From Hyphomicrobiales bacterium (GTDB lineage: Bacteria; Pseudomonadota; Alphaproteobacteria; Rhizobiales; Rhizobiaceae), in contig UCEZ01000034.1 of assembly GCA_900471525.1 (NCBI GenBank), forward strand, positions 1 through 58,853: a DNA stretch of 58,853 nucleotides, in the 5' to 3' direction. The notes under the pieces were generated by a model that worked only from the letters and a program-made list of their open reading frames with translations, was not told the DNA's origin and searched no databases. Position 1 is the first letter of the stretch; each line of letters begins with the position of its first letter. Both the position numbers and the translations under genes were made by a program. Of this stretch, positions 30,264-40,118 are shown piece by piece.

Positions 30264-31145
30264 ATGAACTGGGATGATGTCCGCGTCTTCCTGGCTGTCG
30301 CCCGCAGCGGTCAGATCCTGTCAGCCTCCAAGCGGCTGGGCGTCAATCATGCGACGCTCAGCAGGCGTGTGACCGCGCTGGAGGAATCGCTGAAGACACG
30401 GCTTTTGATCCGCCGCACCAATGGTTGCGACCTGACTGCGGAAGGCGAAATCTTCCTGCATGCCGCCGAGCGCATGGAGACCGAGATGCTGGCTGCGCAA
30501 GCCCAGATCGGCCGGATCGACACGGCGGTTGCCGGCACCGTGCGCGTCGGTGCGCCGGACGGGTTCGGCGTCTCGTTCCTTGCTCCGCGCCTCGGCAAGC
30601 TGATGGCGCGATTTCCGGAACTGCGTATCCAGTTGGTGCCGGTGCCCCGCTCATTTTCGCTGTCGCAGCGCGAGGCCGATATCGCCATTACGCTTGAGCG
30701 GCCGGAACAGGGACGACTGATCTCATCGAAGCTGACCGACTATACGCTGGGGCTCTACGCATCGCAGGACTATCTGACGTCCTATGGAGCGCCCGAAACC
30801 GTCGATGATCTGAAGAGCCATCGCCGCATCGGCTATGTCGAAGACCTGATTTTCACCGCGTCGCTGAATTTCACCGGCGAGGTGATGCGCAGCTGGGATG
30901 CCTCCTTCGAAATCTCAAGCGCCACAGGCCAGACCGAAGCCGTGCGCTCCAGTGCCGGCATCGGCATCCTGCACAACTATATCGCCCGGCAATATCCCGA
31001 ACTGATCCGCATCCTGCCGGAGACGACGATCCGCCGGGGCTACTGGACCACCTATCACGAAAGCGCCCGCGATCTCGTCCGGGTTCGCACGGTCGTCGAT
31101 TTCCTTCAGGAACTGGTGACCGAGGAACATGGCATCTTTCTTTGA
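30264..31145 (+). CDS. LysR family transcriptional regulator
   Basis: A 293-residue LysR protein. The winged helix covers residues 1-60: MNWDDVRVFLAVARSGQILS, then ASKRLGVNHATLSRRVTALE. The effector domain includes VRVGAPDGFGVSFLAPRLGK. It starts ten bases after the ABM gene, with which it probably forms a transcript divergent from mmsA. By position it is a likely regulator of mmsA; the inducer is not known. It converges on bcsN, with seven bases between the stops. Confidence 0.88.
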   Translation: MNWDDVRVFLAVARSGQILSASKRLGVNHATLSRRVTALEESLKTRLLIRRTNGCDLTAEGEIFLHAAERMETEMLAAQAQIGRIDTAVAGTVRVGAPDGFGVSFLAPRLGKLMARFPELRIQLVPVPRSFSLSQREADIAITLERPEQGRLISSKLTDYTLGLYASQDYLTSYGAPETVDDLKSHRRIGYVEDLIFTASLNFTGEVMRSWDASFEISSATGQTEAVRSSAGIGILHNYIARQYPELIRILPETTIRRGYWTTYHESARDLVRVRTVVDFLQELVTEEHGIFL

Positions 31146-31151
31146 AAGCCT

Positions 31152-32102
31152 TTATTCAACCGCGGACGCCACGGCTGCCGGCAGGGGAATGAAAGACGGC
31201 TTCATCGCCGCCTTTGAAACATCCTGCATAGCAACTGCAGGCGACGCATCTGTGGCAGCCAGCGCAGCCGCCTCTCCCGGCATCGGTACCTTGACGGCGT
31301 TGGAGATCGTTTTGTCCTCTGCCGGCGCCGGTTGGGATGACGCTTCCTCGATGGCAGCACGCTTCGAGGTACGGCGAACCGGCTCGACAACTTGCGCAAC
31401 CGACGCTTCCGCAGCCGGTTGAACATTGGCCTGCCGCACATAGAGCGGAGCCGCCACGACATCACCTGACCCGGCGGCAAAGCGCAGCGTTTCGAATGTC
31501 TGCGACGAAACAGGCTTGATCCGCAGCCCCTGCATCAGGACGGCGATGCGCTCCTGCGGCATGGACGGATTGCAATAGCGGAGCCGGATCTGGGCGGCAT
31601 AGCCCGTCCCGGCAAGGCCTGCAGTGCCATTCGGAGCGATCGTTTTCGCCAGTTGCCAGGCGTAGAGGCAGCTACCACCCTTACCAATCGCGCCGGTTGC
31701 ATAGCCGAACACGCCATAGGCATTGTCGGCGATCACCGGACTGATCCGCATCCGCACGCCTGAAAGCGCGGTTCGCATTTCCACAGCGATCTCGGATTGC
31801 GACGGCGCGCCGCGGAAGCTCTTAGCCCCCTTGCCAATGGTTACCGTCAGAGCATTCTCGCCCGCAAGGTCGGTGGTATTGGTATAGAGGATGGTTTGTT
31901 CGACGCGATTTTCGCCGACAGTCTGCCGCACTGACGCGGCCTCAATGCCCGGCATGATCGCCAGCGCATAGTCGGCAGAAATCGAGGTTGCGAGAGACGG
32001 GCCGTCCGCTTTCAGCGCACCAGTCCGCAGGAATGGATCATCGACCGCCGTGCAGGCGGCAAGCGGAAGCATCGTTGCGAGGATGAGAAAAAGCCTGTTC
32101 AT
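31152..32102 (-). CDS. bcsN: Cellulose biosynthesis protein BcsN
   Basis: A 316-residue lipoprotein-like protein: MNRLFLILATMLPLAACTAV has a lipobox with Cys17. The family core follows (LATSISADYALAIMPGIEAA, QTILYTNTTDLAGENALTVT, GYATGAIGKGGSCLYAWQLA). The C-terminal 90 residues are Ala/Pro-rich and low in complexity. BcsN is restricted mainly to Rhizobiales cellulose operons; its job is not defined, probably in the outer envelope during export. It is the last gene of the operon and overlaps the TPR gene by four bases. Confidence 0.88.
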   Translation of the reverse strand: MNRLFLILATMLPLAACTAVDDPFLRTGALKADGPSLATSISADYALAIMPGIEAASVRQTVGENRVEQTILYTNTTDLAGENALTVTIGKGAKSFRGAPSQSEIAVEMRTALSGVRMRISPVIADNAYGVFGYATGAIGKGGSCLYAWQLAKTIAPNGTAGLAGTGYAAQIRLRYCNPSMPQERIAVLMQGLRIKPVSSQTFETLRFAAGSGDVVAAPLYVRQANVQPAAEASVAQVVEPVRRTSKRAAIEEASSQPAPAEDKTISNAVKVPMPGEAAALAATDASPAVAMQDVSKAAMKPSFIPLPAAVASAVE

Positions 32103-34192
32103 CGGCGTGTGTCCCACTGGCTCGTCACCATCAAACCGCGGCGGACGCCGGCATCGGAGAGATGGTCGTTGAGGCGCTGGAACACCTGCTTTGCCATCGT
32201 CTTGTTGCCGAGATGGTAATAGGCCCAGCCACGAAGCTGGCTGAGGTCGGCAGGCTCGGCCACCAGACTGGCGCGGGCGTTCAACGCGTCCAACGTGTTC
32301 TGATACTGTTTCTGGTCGAACGAGGCGCGCGCCCGCTGGAAGTAGATCTCTGCGCGAATTTCACGGTCGCGCTCGGCACCGAGCGGATAGGCCGCCAGAA
32401 TGGCTTCGGCATCGTCGGTGAGACGACCACGCAGCAAAGTAAGAGCCGTGCCATAGGCTGCATCGACCCTTATCTGCCCGTTGGCATTCAGCCCCATCGC
32501 AAAGGAGGCGCGCGCTTCGGAAAGACGGCTCAAGCCGAGATAGCACCATCCGCCGATCTGCGCGGCGTCGGGTGACAATTGCCCCCTCGCCTGCAGATCA
32601 TTGAGATCGTTGATGCAGGCGCTGTAGCGTTTGGCCTGGAAGTTGCGGAAATAATTGGCCTGGATCGCGCCGCGCGGCTTGATGACGGAGGCCGCCTTTT
32701 CTCCCTTTGGCGGAGACGCGGACTTGATCCCGGTCCAGATATCCGGATAGGCCGAGACATATTTTTCCTGAAGCGCCGCGAACTCCTGCTTCTGCGAAAG
32801 ACGCAGATAGGACAGCGCCAGCCCCTTGACGCGCGCCGGTGCCGCCTTCCAGTCGACGGCCTTCTGGAACCAGGCAGAAGCAGCCTCGTATTGCTTGGAA
32901 TTATAGGCATACCAGGCAAGAATTTCGGCGTGATCGGCGTTCAGTGTCTGCAGGATCGTCGTTGAATAGGAGGCGACGATCCTGTCGTCGATCACAGCCA
33001 TGTCAGGCTTTGCAAAACGCAGAGACAGTGCGTTCATCAGGAATTCCGGATCACCGGAGAGATCCTGCAGATGGGTCGCGGCCACCTGATAGGCTTCCTC
33101 TTCGAGATTCTGTGCGGCGAGACTGAGGTAAAGTCCCTTCGCATTTGCGGCATCCGGTTGCATCTCCAGCGCCTTGCCGAACCATTGTGCACTGACGGCT
33201 GGCTGCTTGATCTTCAGGTAATACCAGCCAAGCAGCGCCATATCCTCGGCCTTTGGAGATGCTGCCGCCTTGAGCGGGGCAAGCTGATCATCGGATAAAG
33301 GCGTCGTCTGCTTTTCATCGGCGTTGAAATCGGCGACGGTCTTGCGCAGCAGATCGAAGGCGACTGGCTGCAAACCGGCCTGCAGGGCCGGTGTGACAGC
33401 AAGCTTCCGCATGACAGCCTGAACTTCCGAGGCGGGGAAATCGCGGATGGCCTTCTGCAAGGTAGTGACGAGCACTGCATCCGGCAGGCGCTTGTCGCCT
33501 TCGCGCAGCAGAATGCCGCGATACACGTCTGCCAAGGGCTGTTTCATACCCGTCTGCGAATAGGCATCAATCAATGACCAGAGCAGATCCACCTCCGTTT
33601 CGGTCGCAGGATCAATGCCGCCGCCGGCCTGGATGACATCCGTCCAGTTCTTGGCGGCCGCCGCTTCGGTCATCAGCACACGCTGTTTCCTGCGCGCCAG
33701 CTTTTCAGTGAAATCGGCAGTCGGCGCCCAATCCGGCGTTTCGCTCTTGCGGCGAATGATCTCCGCATCGATACCGGTGAAATCGCTCTTATCGTAAAGC
33801 TGCCAGAGCGCGGTCTCATCGATACCGCGCGCCGACTGTGGCAGGAACAGATCCTGCGGCATTTCGAATTGCGGAAACTTGAGCCGCAACCGCGCAGCCT
33901 CAGCGGCGACGCGATCATCCTGCTTCTGTTCCGCATAATAATAGAGCGCGGCCATCTCGACCTCGTCGGGCTGGCCCGCCGCTTCCGATGCTCCGGCGGT
34001 TTGCTCGCGGCGCTCACCTGCTGCTGGTTCGATTTGCCCAGCCACGGCGGAGGTCATTGCCTCATCCACGAGCCGGAAGGAACCGGCCGCCTGCGTCAGC
34101 AATGCAGCCGAATCCTCGGAAAATGCCGTCGCCGGCAGAAGCAGGCTCGATGCGGCCCAAAGCGCGACCCAGTGTTTTTTCATCATGATCAT
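32099..34192 (-). CDS. TPR protein of the cellulose operon
   Basis: A 697-residue exported protein (signal HWVALWAASSLLLPATAFSE). It is almost entirely helical repeats: ALLGWYYLKIKQPAVSAQWF, ILAWYAYNSKQYEAASAWFQ, AQIGGWCYLGLSRLSEARAS, LRGWAYYHLGNKTMAKQVFQ. This resembles the periplasmic TPR scaffold of BcsC, but no C-terminal 16-strand barrel follows, so it is not a full BcsC. It may bind nascent cellulose or partner proteins in the periplasm. Its ATG at 34192 overlaps the bcsB stop, and its stop overlaps the bcsN start, four bases each. Confidence 0.82.
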   Translation of the reverse strand: MIMMKKHWVALWAASSLLLPATAFSEDSAALLTQAAGSFRLVDEAMTSAVAGQIEPAAGERREQTAGASEAAGQPDEVEMAALYYYAEQKQDDRVAAEAARLRLKFPQFEMPQDLFLPQSARGIDETALWQLYDKSDFTGIDAEIIRRKSETPDWAPTADFTEKLARRKQRVLMTEAAAAKNWTDVIQAGGGIDPATETEVDLLWSLIDAYSQTGMKQPLADVYRGILLREGDKRLPDAVLVTTLQKAIRDFPASEVQAVMRKLAVTPALQAGLQPVAFDLLRKTVADFNADEKQTTPLSDDQLAPLKAAASPKAEDMALLGWYYLKIKQPAVSAQWFGKALEMQPDAANAKGLYLSLAAQNLEEEAYQVAATHLQDLSGDPEFLMNALSLRFAKPDMAVIDDRIVASYSTTILQTLNADHAEILAWYAYNSKQYEAASAWFQKAVDWKAAPARVKGLALSYLRLSQKQEFAALQEKYVSAYPDIWTGIKSASPPKGEKAASVIKPRGAIQANYFRNFQAKRYSACINDLNDLQARGQLSPDAAQIGGWCYLGLSRLSEARASFAMGLNANGQIRVDAAYGTALTLLRGRLTDDAEAILAAYPLGAERDREIRAEIYFQRARASFDQKQYQNTLDALNARASLVAEPADLSQLRGWAYYHLGNKTMAKQVFQRLNDHLSDAGVRRGLMVTSQWDTRR

Positions 34193-36564
34193 TGATCCGA
34201 CCTCACACCCTTGCGCGGAATGGCAAGCCCGAGCCACACGGCGAAGACGCCCATCGAAGCGACGATGAGCAGAACGTAGAACTGGAAATTATCGGAGAAC
34301 CAGGCCGCAGCCAGACGGCGGATATTACTGGGGCTCTGATCCGTCAGGCCGGCGATGAAATGCGAATCGGCCGGCATGGTGTTGACCGCAAGGGTCGCCG
34401 TTTCGATTTCGGCCGAGCCGCCATTCAATCCCGTCCAGACCGCGGGTTCGACAAGCCGGCGAACGCCAAGCGCAATATCGGCGGGCGAGCCTGCATGGAC
34501 TACGGTCCATACCGCCTCGCCTGAGGGCGACGGGGTCTGTGTCAGGGTCAGGAGAGAGTGGCCGGGCTTAAGCGTCGCCGCCTGGCCAGAGCCGTCCTGG
34601 TAATTCAGCCATTTGCCGAAGCGCGTTCCGGCCGCGGCAAACCAGCTCTGCAGTTTCGACGTGACGGACAACAGGTCTTGCGGGCGAGTGGTCGATTTCC
34701 GGAAGGCATCCAGCAATGCACGCGAATCGTCGCCGTCCTCATCAGAGCCTGCCACGAAATCCGTACCGCCGATCGCTGCCGTCTTGAGAGGGTCGGTGTC
34801 AGCGATCGATGCCGCCAATCCATTCGACAGGTGCGCATCGAATGGGAAGGCACTCTTGCCGGCGTTGCCGAGATCCGCAAAGGCGTTTTGGGTGGTGATC
34901 ACCAGCGCATTGCGGCCTTCGGAGGGGCTGGCAACGCCCAGACGTATATCTGCATTCAACGGATTGCGGGCAACAAGTGCCAAGCGGGACAGCATTGTAA
35001 GAGCCGCACCTGCAGACTGCGCATCCGGTCGCTCGACAAAGATATCGAAGGGTTGGCCGTCGGCATAGGGATAGGCATTACCAGCGAAGGCGCCGATATC
35101 CGGCAATCGACCGATCCGAGCCAGCGCCGGGATTTCGATCGTCGTATCCTGCAGGAGAATGAAACGCGGCCGGGTATCGTCCCTGGCGTCCGGCGCGCAC
35201 GCCGCGTCCGCCTCGACCGGCAGTTCGGCCAGAAGCTCGACCTTGTTGTTGCCCGGACCGAACGCACGCAACGGCAGCTCGATCAGCTTGCCACTAAACT
35301 GCTCCCCTTCGGCGTTTCGGAACGGATAGCTCGTGACGACACGGTCGTTGACGCGAACCAGGAATTGCGCCGTGCGCATGAGGCCCGGCGATGTCGCTGC
35401 GTGCAGCTTCAGCCCGATCGTCGCATAATCGGCCGGATAGAAATCCGCCGGCATGACCATGTTGAACCGCGTCCGCGACAAGCGCCCGGAAAACACGCGG
35501 GTTTCATAGCCGGTATCGGCCAGCGTATAGCTGCTGGAGGCGTCGGCGAGGATGGTTCCTGATCGGGTGGAAAAGATGCCGCTGTCGAGGCTGTCCTTCA
35601 AGGGGCCGCGGATTGCCTGAAGCAGCTGGCCGCTCATTTCGGCGCGTGTGGCACCGCGCAGGCTGACCGTGGCACGACCGCCTTCTCCCGCGTCCTTGAC
35701 CGAAAAACCATAGGGCATCGTCTGCGTATCGACACCGCGCGCTTGTGCGCGTGTCTTGTCCGTGGAGACATAGAGGTCGATACCGGGACCGCTGCCGGGC
35801 TTTTCGCCGACGCTGACCGCAAGATCGTCCCGATTGAGAAACAGCGCCAGCGTTTGCAGAACCGGGGCCGCATCGTTCAGCATCTCGGCGGTTGCCGTCT
35901 GCGGCAGGATCAGCCGGATGTCGGTAACATTCGCGTCCGTACGGGCGACCGTGAGCAGATCGTCGAAGGAACGGAAGCCGTGGCGGTTGGCGGCAACGAA
36001 ACCGCTCGTCGCGGGATCGAGTTCGCTCCAGAGCTCGTAGGTTGCCTCCAGCGAGCAATCGACGCGATGAAACTGGCGCGCCCGCAAAAGCACCTGGTTG
36101 CGGCCGGGCTTCAGGACATCCGTGCCGATTTTTAACATCTCCGTCCTGAAACCGTTCGGCGAGGCGATGCGGAACGTCCCCGCAGCCTTACCGTTGACCT
36201 CCACCTCCATCACGGAAGTGTCCGGCAGCACCGAAACCGCGTTGCGATAGGCAAGAGCGAGCTCGCCGCCGCTCGCGGCTTGTTCAGCCGAGAGATTGAA
36301 GCTCAGTCTTGCGACGTCATCCTCACCGGAAAGGCGATAGGCCGGCAGCGCCTGTTCAAACGGCACAATGAGCCCATTTGCTTTGGAAACCTCGGATTCC
36401 ACCAGTGCCGGTCGTGTCGACAGGATGCTTTCGCTTTCGCTCGGGACCGTGCGGGAGACGGCGGGCGCAACCTCCAGAAGACTCTGGGCGGACAGCGGCG
36501 ACGTTTGGGCTAGGATCAACGCAAGCGACATGCCCGCAGTTTGAGCGCGAAGGGATTTAGCCAT
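34189..36564 (-). CDS. bcsB: Cellulose synthase regulatory subunit BcsB
   Basis: A 791-residue periplasmic subunit with a signal peptide (MAKSLRAQTAGMSLALILAQ, cleaved near LSA) and one C-terminal anchor (FQFYVLLIVASMGVFAVWLG), after which it ends in a short basic tail. The body has the BcsB carbohydrate-binding and ferredoxin-like modules, e.g. GRNQVLLRARQFHRVDCSLE and NMVMPADFYPADYATIGLKL. BcsB guides the polymer from BcsA across the periplasm. Start 36564 gives the signal peptide and overlaps the bcsA stop by eight bases; the frame upstream lies inside bcsA. Confidence 0.93.
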   Translation of the reverse strand: MAKSLRAQTAGMSLALILAQTSPLSAQSLLEVAPAVSRTVPSESESILSTRPALVESEVSKANGLIVPFEQALPAYRLSGEDDVARLSFNLSAEQAASGGELALAYRNAVSVLPDTSVMEVEVNGKAAGTFRIASPNGFRTEMLKIGTDVLKPGRNQVLLRARQFHRVDCSLEATYELWSELDPATSGFVAANRHGFRSFDDLLTVARTDANVTDIRLILPQTATAEMLNDAAPVLQTLALFLNRDDLAVSVGEKPGSGPGIDLYVSTDKTRAQARGVDTQTMPYGFSVKDAGEGGRATVSLRGATRAEMSGQLLQAIRGPLKDSLDSGIFSTRSGTILADASSSYTLADTGYETRVFSGRLSRTRFNMVMPADFYPADYATIGLKLHAATSPGLMRTAQFLVRVNDRVVTSYPFRNAEGEQFSGKLIELPLRAFGPGNNKVELLAELPVEADAACAPDARDDTRPRFILLQDTTIEIPALARIGRLPDIGAFAGNAYPYADGQPFDIFVERPDAQSAGAALTMLSRLALVARNPLNADIRLGVASPSEGRNALVITTQNAFADLGNAGKSAFPFDAHLSNGLAASIADTDPLKTAAIGGTDFVAGSDEDGDDSRALLDAFRKSTTRPQDLLSVTSKLQSWFAAAGTRFGKWLNYQDGSGQAATLKPGHSLLTLTQTPSPSGEAVWTVVHAGSPADIALGVRRLVEPAVWTGLNGGSAEIETATLAVNTMPADSHFIAGLTDQSPSNIRRLAAAWFSDNFQFYVLLIVASMGVFAVWLGLAIPRKGVRSDQ

Positions 36565-38821
36565 AGAGTTGTGCTCCTGGGTGAACCGGGCCGGTTTCGG
36601 CAGCTTTGGCAGGCAGGGGCACGTGGACGATCTTGTTGTCGTTGAGCACCATCGGGGCATCCTCGAAGGACTGGACGACACTCTCGCGGATCAAGCCGAC
36701 GCTGTAGCGGATGGCCCGCAGCGATTCCGTCAGGCTCCAGAGCGCAAACCGGCTGGTGCCCCAGAAGAAATTCTTCCGTATCTGGCGGCGGATGAGCCGA
36801 TCCTGCAGCACGGACTGATCGGAATACATCAGTTCGGCAATTGCCATGACCGTTTGCGGCGTGCGTTCGGCATAGGCAAAGCCGCAGATCGCCGCCTTGT
36901 CGAGCATCCGGCGCGAGCGATAGACGACGTTGAAGTTTATGGTCTGGCCGCCGCGGCGTACCTCGACCTTGGCTGTGGTTGGATTGACGAGATCCAGCTT
37001 CGGTTCCTTGTCGACAAACTCGATCGACACTCCACCACTGGAGGCGTCTTGAATGATGACATGGTGGATGACGTCATCGATGTGCATCAGCGCATGGCGC
37101 TTGACCGGCAGACGCTGGTTGCGGCGAAGCTCGCGGCGTTCCGCGATGGCCCCGAGAGCAGCACCGGCCAGCCCAAGATTGATCAGGTTCCACATCGCGA
37201 CGATCAGCAGTAGCTCGCTCGCAACCGGTTCGGTGAGGACGCGGTATCCGGAATAAAGAGCTGCGGCGAGCAGCAGGAAGAAGATGGCGAAGTACGGTGT
37301 TGCGAGAGGCGACAGCTTGCTCTTGTCCAGCGTCTGGCCCTTGGCGGTGACATTGAAAGTCGGCTTGCGGGGATTGCGCACGACGCTGACGATGCTGCCG
37401 AACAGGAAGACGGCCTGGACATATTCGTAGAGCTCGGAAATCCACGGCCAGCGGACGCGGCCGTAGAGATAGCTCTGCATGGCGAACGAACTGATCAGGT
37501 AAGTGACAGCGTAGGACGCGAACTCGAGGATGTTCGCCTTGTAGATTTCCAGCGAGAAGAAGATGTAGAGCAGCGGCGAGAACATGAAGGCGAGACGCGA
37601 CAGCGGAAACAGCCAGAACATGTTGATGCCGGCGTAGCAAATCCGCTGCGGGATCGTCAGGCCCTTGGCAAGGAACGGCCGCTTGAGGATGAGGATCTGC
37701 AACATGCCCTGGCACCAGCGGGCGCGCTGGCCGATAAAAGAGACGAAGGTTTCCGGCTGCAGGCCGGCAATCAGCGGCTTATCGACATAGATCGAATGCC
37801 AGCCCTGGCAATGCAGAGACAGCGCCGTTTCGCAATCCTCGGTGATCGACTGGCCGGAGAAACCATCCGTCGTCATCAGCGCCGAGCGGCGCAGGACGGC
37901 GGCCGAACCGCAGAAGAATGACGCATTCCACTTGTCGAGCCCGCGCTGCAGGATCGAATAGAACATCTCGTTTTCCGACGGCATGCGGGCAAAGGTCTGA
38001 AGGTTTTTTTCCAGCGGATCGGGGTTGAGGAAATAATGCGGCGTCTGGACGAGGAAGAGCTTTTCGTCATCCTTGAAGAAGCCGACCGTCTCGCGCAGGA
38101 AGTCGCGCACCGGGGCATGGTCGGCGTCAAAGACGACGACCAGTTCGCCGTTTGAAATCTTCAGGCCTTCGTTGAGATTGCCGGCCTTGGCATGGTCGTT
38201 CTGCTTGCGGGCATGATAGTGCACATCCATCGCGGCGCAGAGTGCCTTCAGCTGCTCGTGGCGGCGAATGGCGGCGACGGAAATACGTGGGTTTTTATGG
38301 TTGCGCTTGGCATCCGTGCCGCCATCATCGAGCAGGTAGATGTTCAGCTTGTCCTTCGGATAAGCCATCGACTTGGCGGCAGCCAGCGTCACGGCCAGCA
38401 GCTCGGCATCCTCATTGTAGCTCGGAATGAAGACATCGACCGTCGGCAGCTCGGCGGCGCTGCCCATGTCCGGGGTCTTGCGCTTGATCGGATCGATGAC
38501 CATGAAGAAGCTGATCGCCAGCATCGCCAGGCAATACATTTCCGCGAGATAAAGCAGGAAGCCCGGAATGAAGTTCAGCGGCTCGGTGATGTCGGGCAGC
38601 GTTTCGGTCGTGCGCCAGAAACCATAGCGAAGCGCGATGATACCGGCAAAAACGAGCGTGATGACGCGGAAGGCGCTGTTGTCGGGCCGCGTCATGCCGA
38701 TGAACATGATGCCGAGGACAGCGAAGGAGAGCATGAGCTGCGCCTGAAGGCTCATCGGCAGCAGAATCAGAGTCAAGCCGAGAGCCCCGGCCGGAAGCGC
38801 CAGATATTTTCCGCACGTCAT
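36557..38821 (-). CDS. bcsA: Cellulose synthase catalytic subunit BcsA
   Basis: A 754-residue membrane GT2 synthase. Catalytic motifs are in order: DDG (165-167), DAD in VVFDADH (232-234), TED (327-329) and QRARW (365-369). Membrane helices flank the catalytic domain. A PilZ domain follows at about 560-680 with RxxxR (RRNQR, 566-570) and DxSxxG (DASSGG, 592-597), so the enzyme should be activated by cyclic di-GMP. It polymerises UDP-glucose into beta-1,4-glucan and extrudes it. It is the first gene of bcsA-bcsB-TPR-bcsN. About 230 bases without a gene separate it from the next operon. Confidence 0.96.
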   Translation of the reverse strand: MTCGKYLALPAGALGLTLILLPMSLQAQLMLSFAVLGIMFIGMTRPDNSAFRVITLVFAGIIALRYGFWRTTETLPDITEPLNFIPGFLLYLAEMYCLAMLAISFFMVIDPIKRKTPDMGSAAELPTVDVFIPSYNEDAELLAVTLAAAKSMAYPKDKLNIYLLDDGGTDAKRNHKNPRISVAAIRRHEQLKALCAAMDVHYHARKQNDHAKAGNLNEGLKISNGELVVVFDADHAPVRDFLRETVGFFKDDEKLFLVQTPHYFLNPDPLEKNLQTFARMPSENEMFYSILQRGLDKWNASFFCGSAAVLRRSALMTTDGFSGQSITEDCETALSLHCQGWHSIYVDKPLIAGLQPETFVSFIGQRARWCQGMLQILILKRPFLAKGLTIPQRICYAGINMFWLFPLSRLAFMFSPLLYIFFSLEIYKANILEFASYAVTYLISSFAMQSYLYGRVRWPWISELYEYVQAVFLFGSIVSVVRNPRKPTFNVTAKGQTLDKSKLSPLATPYFAIFFLLLAAALYSGYRVLTEPVASELLLIVAMWNLINLGLAGAALGAIAERRELRRNQRLPVKRHALMHIDDVIHHVIIQDASSGGVSIEFVDKEPKLDLVNPTTAKVEVRRGGQTINFNVVYRSRRMLDKAAICGFAYAERTPQTVMAIAELMYSDQSVLQDRLIRRQIRKNFFWGTSRFALWSLTESLRAIRYSVGLIRESVVQSFEDAPMVLNDNKIVHVPLPAKAAETGPVHPGAQLYG

Positions 38822-39050
38822 GTGCCACCAACCCCATCGTCATTTTCGAGCGTCGCATCATGCGTGCCGGTTCTTACATCGAACAGCCGGAACCTAAGCG
38901 GCGAAGGGTCAACAGAATCCTAATATGCGGCGGGATGGCCGGAAAGGACACAGGGTTAGGTAAACACAAGGTTTACGGGCGGGTCCAAGATATGAGGGGG
39001 GCGGCGCGCACTCGCGGCGCGTCCTGCCAATGGCATTGGAAACCGCCGGG

Positions 39051-40103
39051 TCAGGCCCGGCGGCGTTTATCCAATGGTTCGGCATCGGACTTGTGTTTCC
39101 AACCCAGTTCCGGTGCGATGAACGTGACGAAGTCATGGATGATCTGTCGGTATTCCTCGTCCTCGAACTCGTAAGGAAGCTCAAGTCGCAGCTCGCTGAC
39201 AAGCGGCAGGATCGGATCTGCGAAGAGCCGCTCCAGGATTTGTTCCGACGTGCCGACAATATCCCGGGCGTAAAGCGTGCGGCGTTCGCCTTGCGGCGTC
39301 AACGTCCGTTCATGACGCCCGTTGGCATAGTCGAGATAGCGCTTGCGGGTAACGGCGTCTGCGCTGTCGAGAGGGACGATGACGCGGCCGAGCGCAACGC
39401 GCTTCTCGCCACCTCCGGAAGCCCGATAGGTTTCCAGCTGGCGCGATTGCGCAACGAAGAAATCGTCCGTCTCCTCCCCCGTCGTCACATTGCCAATTAA
39501 AAGGTTGAAGCCGCTGCGACCAGCCCAGCCGGCGGAGCGCAACGAGCCGCCGCCATACCATATGCGATCAGTCAGGCCTTTCGCGTGGGGTTGCAGCCGC
39601 GGCCGTTGAGGACCGAACGGCGTCTTGACCACGGTTTGCTCGTCGCCGATGGGCCGGCTGTGCAGATTGTCGACGAAGCGCAGCACGCGCTCATGCGAGA
39701 AATCATAGCTCTCCCAGTCGCCGTCAAAGACGAGCGGCGCGATGAGATCGGCATGAAGCGGCCGACCGGCGCTCAGGCCCACGTTCAGCCGGCCACGCGA
39801 CAGAACATCGACCGTCGAGAGGTCCTCGGCGAGCCGATAGGGACTTTCGTAACCGATGGGAATGACAGCGGTTCCAAGCTGGATGCGGCTCGTCCTCTGC
39901 GTCGCTGCCGCTAGAAAGGCGGTCGCGGAGGAAATACCGGGTTCCAGATGCCGCTGGCGCGCCCAGGCGCTTTCAAAGCCGAGTTCCTCGCCATATTCGA
40001 GAAGCTGCAATGTCTTTTCCAGCCCCGTCAGCGGATCGTCAGCAGGATAATTGCCGGGCGTGAGAAAGCCGATATGGCTGATGGATGGTGCGGTGTCGCT
40101 CAT
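39051..40103 (-). CDS. LLM flavin-dependent monooxygenase (operon end)
   Basis: A 350-residue luciferase-like protein: ISHIGFLTPGNYPADDPLTG, then EYGEELGFESAWARQRHLEP, RTSRIQLGTAVIPIGYESPY and LSRGRLNVGLSAGRPLHADL. The TIM-barrel blocks fit the bacterial luciferase family, and FMN supplied by a reductase is the expected cofactor. The substrate is not fixed by sequence. It is the last gene of an eight-gene minus-strand operon for uptake and processing of a sulfur or amino-acid compound, 15 bases after a binding-protein gene. Confidence 0.83.
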   Translation of the reverse strand: MSDTAPSISHIGFLTPGNYPADDPLTGLEKTLQLLEYGEELGFESAWARQRHLEPGISSATAFLAAATQRTSRIQLGTAVIPIGYESPYRLAEDLSTVDVLSRGRLNVGLSAGRPLHADLIAPLVFDGDWESYDFSHERVLRFVDNLHSRPIGDEQTVVKTPFGPQRPRLQPHAKGLTDRIWYGGGSLRSAGWAGRSGFNLLIGNVTTGEETDDFFVAQSRQLETYRASGGGEKRVALGRVIVPLDSADAVTRKRYLDYANGRHERTLTPQGERRTLYARDIVGTSEQILERLFADPILPLVSELRLELPYEFEDEEYRQIIHDFVTFIAPELGWKHKSDAEPLDKRRRA

Positions 40104-40118
40104 CCTGTTGTTCCTCGC

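Noticed and set aside
32281..34237. Possible full BcsC porin in the cellulose operon
   Set aside because: The protein is TPR-like throughout and lacks the C-terminal beta-barrel that defines BcsC, so it was called only as a TPR protein.
36171..36195. An exact EcfG-type match (GGAAC-N16-CGTT) on the plus strand
   Set aside because: It lies inside bcsB, antisense to it, with no gene downstream in that direction. About one exact match is expected by chance in a window of this size on two strands.
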